This document shows positions 1 through 11,384 of a stretch of 64,000 nucleotides of DNA, piece by piece (position 1 is the first letter of the stretch; each line of letters begins with the position of its first letter). The notes beneath the pieces were generated by a model that saw only the letters and a program-made list of their open reading frames with translations, did no database searches and was not told where the DNA came from. This stretch comes from Oscheius tipulae (taxonomy: Eukaryota > Nematoda > Chromadorea > Rhabditida > Rhabditidae): the NCBI GenBank assembly GCA_037178975.1, contig JASJZH010000003.1:7564001-7628000 (forward strand). Direction: 5' to 3'. The translations under genes and the position numbers were made by a program.

Positions 1-3000
1 TATTTGGACGTCAAAAAAGTTGGGAAAATGATCGAATGGGACCCAAAAATCCTTTAAACTGGCGCGAATTCAGAAACGTACCAGTTCCTGGGAGTGATTG
101 TATTTGAGATAGAGAGCAGTCGGGAGCCAGTCAACAGCGATGGAGCAGTCTGGCGGGAGATAGGCCAAGGAGTCCGTGGGTCGAATGCTACAGCCGCGAC
201 AGAAGCGCAGAGAGTCGCACTGCCCACACCACTGCCAGTTCTTGTCCACCACCGAGAGGGTGAAGGGGTAGCCGGAGGAGCTGACCTCGCATCTGGAAGT
301 CCGGTTATTTTTAGGAGGTGAAGTTGTATCTTTTTCTTAAAGTATTTTTCTTATTTTTCTGCTATTTACACAGGTATTTCTTGTCGAAAACTGCTACCTG
401 TATCGGTGGAAAATAACGAACTATAAATCACATTTCTGATGCTTTTTTACAGGGAGTTCTGAGAATTTCAGCCAGTTATTAAAATTTATTTTCCTAGCTT
501 TCAATGGGCAGAGGTATTCAAGTATCACAAAACCAATTTGGTCTTATTTTTGCCGTAACATTTTATCTACAGTACCCTAAAACTTGTTTTGGTGCGGTTT
601 ACTCAAACACTCGTTTAGCCAACTTCTATCCAAGAAAAAGTCCAAAAACTCACGGATCACTGGCTCTGTTCGAGAAGGCCGGCGGCGGCGCGATCATGAA
701 GCGTTGCATCTGTGCCATCACGCTGTCGTACAGTTCTCTGCCGCTAACATTTTCCGGACATGACAGAATCAGAGGGAGACCGAATCGTGATGTGACACAG
801 CCTCCTGTGGCTCCGAGCAAGTACGGCTGGTAGTTGTATTGCTAAATTTAGGTACTTTTATTAAAAAAACAACTAAAAACGTACAAGTTTCCGGTGCGCT
901 GCCAACCTCCAAGCCTGTCCATCCTGCGGGATTTCCATGGCGTAGAGCCGAGAGCCCGGGCTGAATTCGCAGAGTTTCTGCTCGTCTACGAGCTCGTTAC
1001 AGGAATTATTCTAAATTTGTGATTTGCATAAAATATAGAAAGTACCGAGTCGAGTCGCCGCTTCTGAAGACACTGAAGAGTCATCCGAGTACCGGTCAGC
1101 TTGGTAGCATCGGCTATCAGACAACGAAATTGTCCTACGGTGGCATCGCGAGAGACCAAGAAGCCGTAGCGGTAGGGAATGCTCCCGTCCATGCGAATTA
1201 CTGAAAAGTGGAAGGATTTGAAGAGCAGATGGAATGAACTCTAGTTGTGTTCGCACGTAACATAAGCCTTCATTTTTTATATCAACTTTAGAGTTAAAGT
1301 TGATTGCCTTGTATAGTTTGGACATCTTCGACCGTCTCACTTTCCGTCATGTTTTCAAGTGTTCCATGAACAGACAGGCAAGTTTTATCTGATAGGAATT
1401 AAAACTCGCGACCCTTTGTTTTGTAGTCGGCGCGCTAACCGACTGAGCTATTAAGACCCACCTCACCCTACTTTGACTGCGTTTTGTGGCTATCTCCGGA
1501 AGCTATTTCCAAACGGATAGATCTGGCCTGTGTTTCACGACCTTTTCCACGCGTATACCCCCACACAAAAACTCACCAACAACTTGAAACAGATCCGTAT
1601 TATCGAATCCTATCGGGAGACTCAGAGATGTGAATGGCTCAAAAACGGACGAAGAGGTATTACAGGCTCGGCAGGTCAGCAGCGATCGTAATTGTCCTGA
1701 AAAACATCACAATTTCCATTACTACTGGTCAAAACACCTGCAAATAGCGAGGTAACCAGCGAATTCTCCCTGTCCAGATAGTTTTTCCACTCTTTATCCG
1801 CCTTCTCGTCGTCATTTTCCGTCTCCGAATCCTGTTTTTCTGCTCCGCCATCTTCAATTTTCATCTGTTCGACCTCCTTTTCCAATTTTGGCATGCAGCT
1901 GTGAAGCATTTCGATCAGAAAGGCCACAAATTCTTGGCAGTCGTGCTGCTCGCCGCACTCGAAGATGTCCGAGGCGGCTCGAACCGCGTTCTGAATCAGT
2001 TTTATTTCGTTGAAAAATTGAAAAAGTAGCTTACATTGAAGCCGGTGGGAGAGATGTTCTTTTTCTGGCCGGCCCAGAGCTCCTTGAGAAGAGAGGCATA
2101 TTCCAAGGCGGCTGTCACACTTCGACCGTCATTCACCACGTGCCTGAAAATCTCTTTCTGAAGCGCAACGGTGTCTGTCTGCGTGCGGTCAATTGTCGAT
2201 ATTTAGGGTTTGGAAGTTTGAAAAAAAAAGTTTGCAAACTGTCAATATCTTAGCGCTGTTTACATATGAACCTCTAGGCGCCTGTCTCATTTTTTGTCAG
2301 AACATTATGGAACTGAAATTGACTCACTTGCTAATAGTCGATATATTCTCGTCCTTGAGAAGGAATTCAGTCAGGGGGGTGACTCTGGCCAAGCATTGGA
2401 CAGCGGCATTTCTGTAGCAGAAGTTTCCTCCATTCACTATTCCTACAGCTCCGGGGCGAGCAGATAAATTGTTGCTGATCGACTTGATTTGGGTTCCTGT
2501 GACCGAGGCACGAAGCTCTTCTGGCCATATTCCCGTGCTCATATCTCGGACTTCGAGGAGGAACTGACATTGAAATATTTGGTGGAAAGAAAAGGTCCAA
2601 CCTTGTTGATTTTTCTGTTGCTTAGTTTGAGGTCGTGCAGCTTGATGGATTCCTCGTCTAGGAGCGTGAAACTGTCCTCGTTGTCCCGCGAGCAGAGCCA
2701 GAGTCTGGTAGTGACATGGTTAAATTGTATTTTACAGGAAACAGTCACGATAACCCCATTAGTGAAAAGTTTCAGCTTGATAGTCTAGGCTAGACTTTTC
2801 GGTCATTTGGTCCTATTCGGCTCATTGTGTACAATTTGGTGTTTTTGTTCCAAGTCTATGCCACTCTTTTAAAGCGAGAGTATACCGCAATGACGCAGTA
2901 TCTCTGTGCCATTGTGTAATATCTTGACTCTTGTATTTTCCGCGAAAATTCAGCGAGTCCGCCTGCCTGACTCAGCCGGTTAGCGATCCTACTACAAATA

Positions 3001-6000
3001 CAAATAGGCTCGGGTTCGATTTTGTGCTTTGATAGAACTCTCAACAGCTTTCAGAAGGTTTTTTGCAGCAGTAGTTGGCTCAAAACTCGTATTCAGCTCA
3101 CCCCCTTACAATATTTTCATTATGTCTCTTATTGTCAGACTCTTATTTGTTGAACTACCACATCAGGATCTTGTCATTACAGAATTAGCAAGACTTCCCT
3201 ACTATTTTGTATGGACTTTCTGTCGCAAGCATGTTCCAGTAACTACGTATATGTAGATAGATCTCAGTAGCCAGACGCCTAAAGAAGTTCAAAGACAAAC
3301 CTGCACTCATTATCCGTCAGTCTGAGCTGCGCCTTGCAGAGCTCCAGCAATTCATTAAGAGTCATGCTTCTCGATACTTGAGCACAAGCCCACGGCGCCA
3401 GCTGCTGTACTCCATCCGGATCCTTTTTCTTCTTGTCATGACCGACCAGGAGGACTTCCAACGGATAGAGCTCCAGGCCCGGCTTCCCGTCATCAAAATA
3501 CTCACCGGACAGATACTTTCTCGTGAACTGACTGTCGACCTGAATTGTGTGGCTTTTGGGCGGGACATGTATGTATAAGCTACAGGTATTGAGGTTCCAT
3601 GCCATCGGAGCCACGCTTTCCAGAGGGGTGGAGGGACGGCGATGTATTCGGACTGGGCGAGGCTGACTTTCAGACTGCTGGATTCCGAGGAGATGCAGGC
3701 CACTTTACCGCTCCAGCCGTCGTCCTCTTTGGAGCCCTTCAGGAGCGAGTTGTCGATTGGAGGAGCGTTTTTGGACTGAAACTGAGAGACTGTTTTGTGA
3801 CAGAAACAGTGAGTGACAGGACAGTACCAGTGACAGTAATAGTGAGAAACGTAAAGAAAACTGACAGCAGAGACGGCGACTTCCCACTGTCGAAACCAGA
3901 GCGACGAGACCACATTGCGTTCGGGAACCTCGAGGGCCTTGGTACGCTGGAGGAAGGATCTGAAAGTTAGAAAATGAGAAAGAGCCGGAGTTTTATGACG
4001 AGCAGGGAAGAAGCGACAGCATAGGGTAGAGCAAATTCAAATTATGGCTCGCCTTGATTACATACAGCAATCAAACTTGTTTATACTTATCAAAACCATT
4101 AGACTATCAATTAGTATTGCTAGCAATGTGAGTAATAGCTAACCAGATACCAGGCATCGCAAACCTAGTCGAAATGTTCGCGTCGACCAGATTTGTGATC
4201 CCTGCAGATACTTCTATAGCCAGTCGGTTTTGAATTCGTGGATGAGCTACAAAAGTATGACTGAGCCAAGCAGGTGAGCCAACTATCAAACTATTGCTGG
4301 ATCTCATTTAGATGGGCGACGGTCAAGGCCTTTTTCAGAGATATTTAAGAGAAATAAAGTGACAAAATCTTACCTAACAGTTCGCAGCTCGATTTTCGAC
4401 TCTACTGGCTTCAATCCTAGACAGATGTGTCCAATTTCTTCGGCCATGGCGATATGATCGCTGAGATACTGATTTCCCAGGGCCCAAGTAGCGACTTCGA
4501 CAGGCGCTGCCTTCCCATTCACGCTCTTTGAAATTGTCCTGTCCGCCTCATTTTCCACCGCCAAATCCTGGTAGAGAAGGTCAATTTCAGAGTCGGAGAG
4601 ATAGCCATCGCGATCGAGGTCCCACAACTTGGCCAAGACTGAAAGTAGCTCATTTTTGAGTGGAAAACGGCGGGGAAGTTCAAATGATTTCGTAATGAAG
4701 CTTACATGAAAGTCTACTGGGCTCTGGGGCTCGACAGAGGGCCGAGACACCACACACGAGCTCCCGGAAATCGATGAAACCGTCGTTGTTTTCGTCCAAA
4801 ATGGAGAAGAGTCTGGAAAATAGAGGATTTAGCAATGTGGAACTCTCAAAATTGTATTTTATCTACTTGAAAGAAAATGGGGCTTGCAGAGGCCAGGATT
4901 CGAACGCGGGTTGTTTGAGTGATAACTTGACGCTTAGTCATTTGTACTTTATTTTGCGCTTTTACACACTGAAAAAATAGCCAACCTTTTCGAGAAATCG
5001 GCCGAATAGCAGCCGAAGAGCGATTGCTCCCAGCTCTCGAAGGAAATTTTGCAGACTTGACGATCGCTGATGGTTGCGAAGACTTTTTCGAGCTCTATTA
5101 CCTCACCGACGGTTACTGTAAAAGTATTTTCAGTGAAAACTTGTGAGAAACTTGAGCTAGTAAGAGAAAATAGAGTAACTCACAGTGAGTGACGTAAGCC
5201 ATGACCTCGTAAAAGGAAATGTAATCGTCTTTCATGGGAAGAGTAAGGAGCGGGGGTTGGAGTCCCCATGTCGAGAATTCGCGGTGGCTTTCAATGAATC
5301 CTGAGAAGTTAGATGAGAAAGGAAAACAGCAAACAAAAAAAGCTAGGGAATACTCTTACACCTCGACAGTTCTACACGAGTCTCCCGTACGATTTTAGCC
5401 TTATACAAATCATAAAAACTGAGACTATTCAAAGAAAAGTGGCTCAAAGTAGTTTGAGAAATTTACTAACAACGTGTTAGAGCGGTGAGGATGAACATTG
5501 TCCATCGTTCTCGCTCATATATTTCGCCTTCATTGGTAGCATCCAGAGAAAGTTTAGGTCTGACTCTAGCTTTTTGAATCGACTCTTTGCCTAGACGCAA
5601 AAAGAAAGGAAGCTTTTCGAGGCACAGTAGAAATACATATAAGAGGCCATGTTTCTCTGGACCACAATTGACAGCAAATAGCAGAAATCTACAAGTTTTT
5701 TGCCGAAGACTGCGTTCCAGACTCGTATTGCTAGTCTCCTAACAGTTCCAGAACTTTGATCAGCCTATTTCTGCTGCTTTCCATCCGGTTTTCCCTCATT
5801 GAACCTTTACTTTGCTCCTCAAATTCCTCACAAAATTGTGCTCGAAAAGCTCAAACTTCAGAGCCTTTTTCGTGGATCTTTTGGACAAAAATTCAACAAA
5901 AATACCTGTCTGCACAGCTTCAATCTTGCACAAACCCACGAGGGCACAGAGAAGATTCTCGAAAGTGAGCTGATCCGACCCGCCACAGCAGAAGTCATAC

Positions 6001-6240
6001 AGAAGGCGTTTCTGAGCCTCCGGGATCGGTGCCCCTCCGAGCACATAGATGCAGAATTCCTCGTGGCTAATCGCGTCCTTCTTGAAACGGTCAAAAGCCT
6101 GTCGAACGCGACGGAATTCCTCCTCGGAAACTTAATTTTTTTGGTTTGAAATGTTAAAAATAGGACGTACTATGCTCCTTGGCTGTGGACAGACTGACAA
6201 TCGAGGCATTGGCGCCGCCGTAGCCGAGAGTATTTCCCAT
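1..6240 (-). CDS. USP32: USP32-type ubiquitin carboxyl-terminal hydrolase with EF-hands (3' end outside window)
   Basis: A cysteine protease that removes ubiquitin; the closest C. elegans family member known to me is cyk-3. The start ATG is at 6240 (MGNTLGYGG), followed by exons at 6171-6240 and from 6130 down. Segments match human USP32 in order: an N-terminal EF-hand-like region (about 5800-6130), EF-hand loops DENNDGFIDFRE (about 4780) and DLDRDGYLSDSE (about 4620), a DUSP-type region with PPPLWKAWLRWHG (about 3620), the catalytic Cys box NGGNFCYRN (Cys near 2418), the insert region ending in QLRSLLTCRAC (about 1660), then RFGLPLIL (about 780), RFCRGC (about 195) and IAVDWLPTALYL (about 120). 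The last visible exon ends at 82. The His box lies beyond the left edge. The usual NxGNTCFMN motif reads NGGNFCYRN, but Cys and both flanking Asn are kept. Three introns carry tRNA-like repeats. It probably shares an operon with the gene ending at 6403. Confidence 0.94.
1396..1462 (-). repeat. tRNA-like SINE relic in USP32 intron
   Basis: Read on the minus strand, there is an A-box-like TAGCTCAGTCGGTTAGCGC, then GACTACAAAACAAA, then a degraded B-box. The order and spacing match the copies at 2960 and 38446. It is a decayed tRNA-derived retroposon or tRNA pseudogene rather than a working tRNA, because the B-box is broken and no acceptor stem forms. Confidence 0.6.
2960..3030 (+). repeat. tRNA-like SINE copy in USP32 intron
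   Basis: The A-box-like GACTCAGCCGGTTAGCGATC (2968-2987) is followed by CTACTACAAATACAAA and a B-box GGGTTCGATTTTG (3012-3024). The sequence just upstream (CCGCGAAAATTCAGCG) resembles that upstream of the tRNA-like copy at 13182, which suggests a shared SINE head rather than independent tRNA genes. Confidence 0.65.
4878..4940 (-). repeat. tRNA-like relic in USP32 intron
   Basis: On the minus strand a B-box GTTCGAATCC (plus 4896-4905) follows a poorly kept A-box region (TGACTAAGCGTCAAG). The acceptor stem does not pair, so this is listed as a tRNA-derived repeat. Confidence 0.45.
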
Positions 6241-6402
6241 ATCAGCTCGTCTCTACCATGGGCTTAATATTTGACTATGCCTTTGATTATTCTGTCATAT
6301 GAGTGAGGTAGACTTGGTGGCCAAGAACCCATAACTATTTGTTAAAACATCAGAGCGGAAAATTTAATATAACAATAATAAGTTCACAATAAATTTAATG
6401 GT
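6241..6402 (-). promoter_or_regulatory. Short intercistronic gap, probable operon junction RSRC2-USP32
   Basis: Only 162 bp separate the stop of the RSRC2-like gene (6403-6405) from the USP32 start (6240), both on the minus strand. The gap is AT-rich near the upstream stop and has TAG acceptor candidates, such as the one ending AACAAATAG. Nematode operons typically have gaps of this order resolved by trans-splicing. That is an inference; no transcript evidence is available. Confidence 0.45.
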
Positions 6403-8380
6403 TCAATGGAAGCCGAGTCCCATTCCTTTGCCCATGTGCGTGCTCTCCCGGGCCACCTGGTACTGCTTGTCCAGATCCGTGAGCATCTTCTGCTGGCGCT
6501 GCTTCTCCTTCTGGAGATCTTCCGTCGACATCTGAATGTTTTTTGGTTAAGAGAAGGGGAAATTTATACATTAAAGAAGAGACTAAATACCAAGTAAGCT
6601 GTTTTCCCTGGACTAAACTAAGGGCATTTGTCGGTTTAAAATATGTCAACCGTCATTTGCGAACCGCAAGAATGATCAACTCAAAACGGAAGTTAAAAGT
6701 TTCGATAATTGGAAGCAGCCCAGGTACAGATCAAATTGAGAAAGTTAGAAACCTTTGTTTTTACAGATTTAACCATTTAAAGCGACAGTGTACCTACCGC
6801 TGACTGCTTATTCGGAGCTGATTCTAAAATCTAACGGCAACTACCTCGGGAGGAAATATGTGCGGTCGCCCTCATGACACTGTCGGTTAGCTCACGGACT
6901 ACAAAATGAATAGGGTCAGGCTTGTACAATTTGTTTGTCTATTAATATATCCTTTTTAGAAGAATTTTTCTTTGTCGGTTCGTGGCCACGAGCCAATTCT
7001 CAGAAACTCTTCAGGTCAGATATTCAGCAGCACGCTACTATTTTGGATACAAAAGGAAGATGGCTTTAGCTCATTAGATCGCTTAGTTTCTACCATTGGA
7101 AATGTGAAGAAGTACAACTTAAAACCCACCGTTTCCTGAGGAGTTTTTTTGATTCCGAGCAGCTTCAGGAACTTGTTCGACTGTGCTCCACTGACGCCGG
7201 CCGCGGCGATTGAGCTGGCCCACTGAGTCGCCTTCTTGTCCGTGGGAGCGGGCTCTGTCTCCGTTTTTGAAATCTACAATTCCATTTTCACGGGTACAAA
7301 GTAAACCACCTCTTCATTACTGGAAGAGGCTTCCTGCTTCTCATTGGGCTTGCTCCACAGCATCTTTCGCTGTCTGCTGATCTGAAAAACGTGATTAAAA
7401 TCATGCTTAAACACCAAAGAGAGCACCCAGCCAGAGACATAACTTAAAAATAATGCGTACCTCATCCTGACTGAGCTTGTTATCCCACTGCTTTCCGCCG
7501 TCGTCGCGGCGTCGACGCTCGTTGTCTCTTCTCCTAGAACTTGGCAGTTTTTAGCCAAAAAAAATTCTGCAAAAACCTGTCAGAATTGCCGCCGCGATCG
7601 TTCCAGTCACGACGACGGTCTCCTCCTCGGTAGTCGTTGCGGTCACGTCGATGATCGCCTCCTCCTCCACTCTAAATCCTCGGCTGCCGATAGGAACCAA
7701 CACTTCAGATTCAGTGATTATGATAACGAATTCGAAGAGATTTTAAGGAAGATTTTGTCAGATTTCGGGGATAGAACGCGAGATTTTTAGGCTCATGGTT
7801 TGTGATATTGTGGAGCTTTGTATAAAAAAAGCACCAAAACTTGGTGGAGTTTGTCGGTTATAATTTCGGACCAAAAGTGGCCTACTTTCATGAAATTTTG
7901 GATACGTTTTGGAAGAAGATACCTAATGTACCTTCCTAATTGTGGGTGCTTCGATTTACAGTGAAAAAAGACGAGATGAGTTGGTTCCATGAAAAACTTG
8001 AGAAAAAGTAACAAAAAGTACCCGCTCTTCGCGTCGCTGACGATCCTTCTCGCGTGATTTGTCCTCCTCCCTGTGCTTATGTTTGCGCTCCTCCTTCTCC
8101 TCGCGCTCTTTTCTTGGCTTTCTGAAAACAGTAGGGATTATTCAGCAATGAGCTGACAGGCAACAATCAGGAATACGCACTTCTCTCTTGTTTCCTCATC
8201 GCTCTCCAAGCCGTGTTTCTCCTTCCGGGGTCCAATTTCCCGGCTCTTCTCACGGCTGTCCTTTTGTTTCTTCTTGTCGACAGTTTTTCTTGTACCCTCG
8301 TCCGAATCGTCGGAGGACTCGAACTTTTTCTGGAACAGAGCTTGGAGCAGCACACGGAGGCAACTTACATGAGATCCCAT
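6403..8380 (-). CDS. RSRC2: RSRC2-like nuclear protein with C-terminal SMAP domain
   Basis: Eight exons fit one frame: 8369-8380, 8181-8329, 8022-8121, 7577-7671, 7461-7533, 7310-7381, 7130-7273 and 6403-6531. The protein starts MGSHKKFESSDDSDEG; the first exon encodes only MGSH. It has a highly charged Lys/Arg/Glu segment, an RGG/RD-rich stretch (DHRRDRNDYRGGDRRRDW), then ISRQRKMLW. It ends with a SMAP-type domain containing NKFLKLLGIKK and LDKQYQVARESTHMGKGMGLGFH. The arrangement of a charged N-terminus with a terminal SMAP domain is that of arginine/serine-rich coiled-coil protein 2, a presumed RNA-processing factor. It is shorter than human RSRC2 and lacks long RS repeats, so the exact orthology is less sure than the domain. 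It is the likely first gene of an operon with USP32. Confidence 0.75.
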
Positions 8381-9005
8381 CGCTGGCAAGTCGTTGTAAG
8401 AAATGTAAATTGCTTAAAAGTGGTATTTGGATTAAAAAATGTAAAAGTTAATAAACTCGAAACATCTATCCTAATATTTTCAGTCAAAATGGCGTTAAAA
8501 TTAAGCGATTCAATCAAAGAAAGGCTCCACAGGATTTGAAAATTTTAGTCAAAACGGTAAGAAAGCAACCAGCAAAACATTGTCATGGTTCACGAAATAG
8601 CTTATTTTCAGTGGTCTGACAGAACGGTAGCAAGACTGCACACGAAACCCAATTTTATTTGATTTTTGATTTAAAACCATGGAACGGGACAGAATTCATT
8701 TCTTCGACAAAGAATGCAAGAATCAGATGTTTGGCTGTTGTCCAATACATTTTCGAGACGACGGCAAGCTGCGTATCTCCAAAAATTGTAGGGTAGAACC
8801 GGCAATTTTCATTCAAAAGGCAGCAATAAAGAATTTTATTGTAGAAAAAAAAAATTTACTACAGTACTAGCAGAAAACAATGTGAAAAATGTGAGAAACA
8901 GTATTAGGTAGACTTGTCGAAGAGGATCATCTGTCTTTCGATGTCGGCTTGGAAGGTAGTATGGATGAAACGGGAATTCGGGCGTAAACTATGCTGCTCC
9001 AGCGC
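8381..9005. other. Intergenic stretch, nothing recognised
   Basis: This AT-rich DNA lies upstream of the RSRC2-like gene. Open frames here are short and show no coding pattern or recognisable motif. It probably includes the promoter region for the minus-strand gene pair. Confidence 0.5.
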
Positions 9006-9583
9006 TTATAATCTTCTTTTGTGGAACTCGGACTGTAAATTGATATTAAACGCAAGAAATGTAAAAAAAAAACTCACGAATTTAAAAAGGATGGGCATTT
9101 TCTTCTCAAAAGCGAACATGTAGAGATTGAGGCAGAAGTTGCAGCTATTTTTTTTTCGACAAAGGCTATTGGAGATCTCCCTCTGAATGCTTACCTTCTT
9201 TCAAGGATCTGCTCAAATGACTGTTGGTGAGGTGGGAAGGTTTCAAATACTTTACAGGCTGCGCATTTGTATGTTAAGAGGCTGTTATCGATCATGTATC
9301 CGTTGTAGATAATCTCAAGAATCCTTGTGAAGCTGTCTGCATTAACGTCTTTGTTCTCGATGCAGTTCTGATTGGACTAAAAACAGACATTATTTGGCAA
9401 AAGTATGAAAACCAACCTCAATGAAATTGCCGTAGAACATAGCCTTTTCTATTCTTTGCACGACGAAATCCTGGTTTTCGATGGAAATATCGACGTCGGA
9501 GAGCTATTCGTCGCCAAATTTATAGGCTCGGGCCTTTCCACGGCGAGAACATTGCAATTTTCTTCTGTCGGAGGCTTCGACAT
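9006..9583 (-). pseudogene. BTB-domain-like gene, probably decayed
   Basis: An ATG at 9583 opens MSKPPTEENCNVLAVERPEP. A BTB-like segment DVDISIENQDFVVQRIEKAM follows, but one frame away. The next exon (about 9195-9376) gives NADSFTRILEIIYNGYM, typical of the BTB helix pair, followed by NFCLNLYMFAFEKKMP and a stop at 9006. The frame break can be bridged by calling a 39-nt intron (GTGGAAAG...AATAG). However, the copy at 10196 aligns through this stretch as coding DNA and differs by one base, which favours a one-base deletion. BTB domains mediate protein-protein contacts, often as cullin-3 adaptors. The identity is of the fold only. Confidence 0.5.
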
Positions 9584-10195
9584 CCTCCTACAAATGTAGG
9601 AATGAAATTGAAGATCCAGAGTGAGAGAGAAGTACCCAAAGACAGGCGAAAAGAAAAGGGAGATCGGCAGATTGTCAAACTGCTTTTTTCACACTGGACT
9701 CAGTACAAAAGCTATGTTAAAAACGCTCGAATACGGTCAACGACACAACGGGAACAATAGGTTAAACGATGCAAAAGTTGCTGGTCGGTTGATTCAAGAT
9801 AGTATCTTTTTGTCGCTCCCGACCTTTTGACCAGATTCCCCGCCTCCGAGAGGAGGACCTTTTGACTCGTGTGCTCGCGTGTTCGTATGTAAGTGTGTGG
9901 CTTCCTCGCTGTAATCATGTAACACCTTCTATATCTCTCTATACCCCAACCAATAAACTAGTATTCGAACCATTAGTGAACGGTAATATATATCGTAGGA
10001 TAGACGCATACAGACTCTCAATTCACAATAGACTATCTTCTTATAATAGCCGTCTGCCCTACGAACACTTTTTTTATAAATACTTAGTCAGTTTGATATC
10101 TATGCAGCTCTCTGTTCTTCCGACACCCAAATAGTCATCCAATCGAATGTCAGCATGCTGGTGCACGGTGGTTCCAGCCAGTATTTCTGCAGTTA
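9584..10195. other. Spacer between two BTB relics, nothing recognised
   Basis: No coding segment, tRNA-like box or inverted repeat was recognised here. The region separates two BTB-like relics that point away from each other. Confidence 0.4.
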
Positions 10196-10440
10196 AAATG
10201 TCTATTCCGCCTGGAAAGGCCGGAGCCGTTTAGATTTGGAGAACCCGTCAAGGCCGACGTCGTCCTCTTTGTCGAGGACCAAGTCTTCATCACTCATAGA
10301 AGCTTTGCCTGTCACATCCACGTGGTTGGAGTTCGTTTGAGGCGATCGCAAGCTTTCTTCAGCTCATCTTCCCATCTCAACCACGGTCAACCTAGAAATC
10401 GTGAGATTCCCCCTTCATCTCGTCCACTTTTGTCGTTCAT
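10196..10440 (+). pseudogene. Second BTB-domain relic, inverted relative to the first
   Basis: The frame reads LERPEPFRFGEPVKADVVLF then VEDQVFITHRSFACHIH, the usual start of a BTB domain (a D-V-x-L core followed by F-x-x-H). A shifted frame then gives FEAIASFLQLIFPSQPRST, the expected next BTB helices. The frames do not join without a gap. The stretch around 10196-10265 aligns at the DNA level with about 9490-9570 of the minus-strand relic, including the shared TGGAAAGGCC and CCGACGTCG, so the two are paralogues in opposite orientation. Confidence 0.45.
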
Positions 10441-10559
10441 GCCAAATACAGAGTATTCTGCAGTCCTGTCTTTCTTTACACCTCCTCAGAAGTGTGAGAT
10501 TACGTATGGCCATTTCCATCTTTTCGTTAAACAAGAGGTTTTGGAATAACGTAGGAAAC

Positions 10560-11384
10560 GACTTCGTCACTCGTCTTCGTCCAAATCATTCTCCTCAGAA
10601 ACAAAAGGAACAGTATTTTCGGTGTAACTAACATTAGTAGGATCTATTCGGTAACTTTGTGCTTTTACAGGGATATTGCTTAGCGAATCCCCATACGTAC
10701 TCAAGTGGCTCTAAAGGGCAATGATACGGAGGGAGACGCAAGCAATACCATGCTCTCGAGCCAGAGAAGACTTTCAGCTGGTCCAGGAAATTCGTAGAAG
10801 CATTCAAGGTCGTAAAACAAGTTGGCTTTTGTTGCTCCGAGCTCTGATTCGACGCCATGTTTCAAGAGAACCCAGAAATTACCGCCTTTGTATCGTGGAT
10901 TGTCGGCAGCAGTAATCTTATTGGGTAAGCGTAATAAGTATGAGTCTAACCTTTTCTGCTTGCTTGTTGTGATAGACGACATTGTCAATGGCAAATATTG
11001 CCTGACGGTCTCCAGCGGCCTCTTTTATCTTTGGCAAATTTTTGCTCAAATACTGGTGGAATAGGTCGCTGTCCATCGTCTTGTGGTAGTCTTGATCTGT
11101 CTCTCTTCCACTGTTGGTCCAAACCTAAGAGAGTGATGGTTAGATAATAAGTCTCTCCGTAAACCTCAAAGGTATCCAACATCAGTCCTGCCTCTACAAT
11201 CCAGCCCACAACGATTCCTCTTTTTTTCTCTGGAAGCGGTCGGATTGGGTCCTATTTTCAGTCCACTGTCGATGGACTTTTTTGCACTCCACACTCGGAC
11301 AAAAGGATCGTTGAGCTTAGGACTGACTTCAGACAACAAAGGAGCGATAGCAGCAAAGAGATTGAAGACGTCGGAGGTCATTCC
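10560..11384 (-). mobile_element. Tc1/mariner-IS630 superfamily (DDE_3) transposase relic
   Basis: Read from 11384 down: FVRVWSAKKSIDSGLK, then KKRGIVVGWIVEAGLMLDTF, then DYHKTMDSDLFHQYLSKNLP and AIDNVVYHNKQ (second catalytic Asp region), and finally RLPPYHCPLEPLEYVWGFAK, the classic proline-rich motif carrying the third acidic residue. These lie in three frames with stops between them, so the copy is dead unless introns rescue it. No clear terminal inverted repeats were found. The order and spacing of the three motifs make the superfamily assignment firm. Confidence 0.75.
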
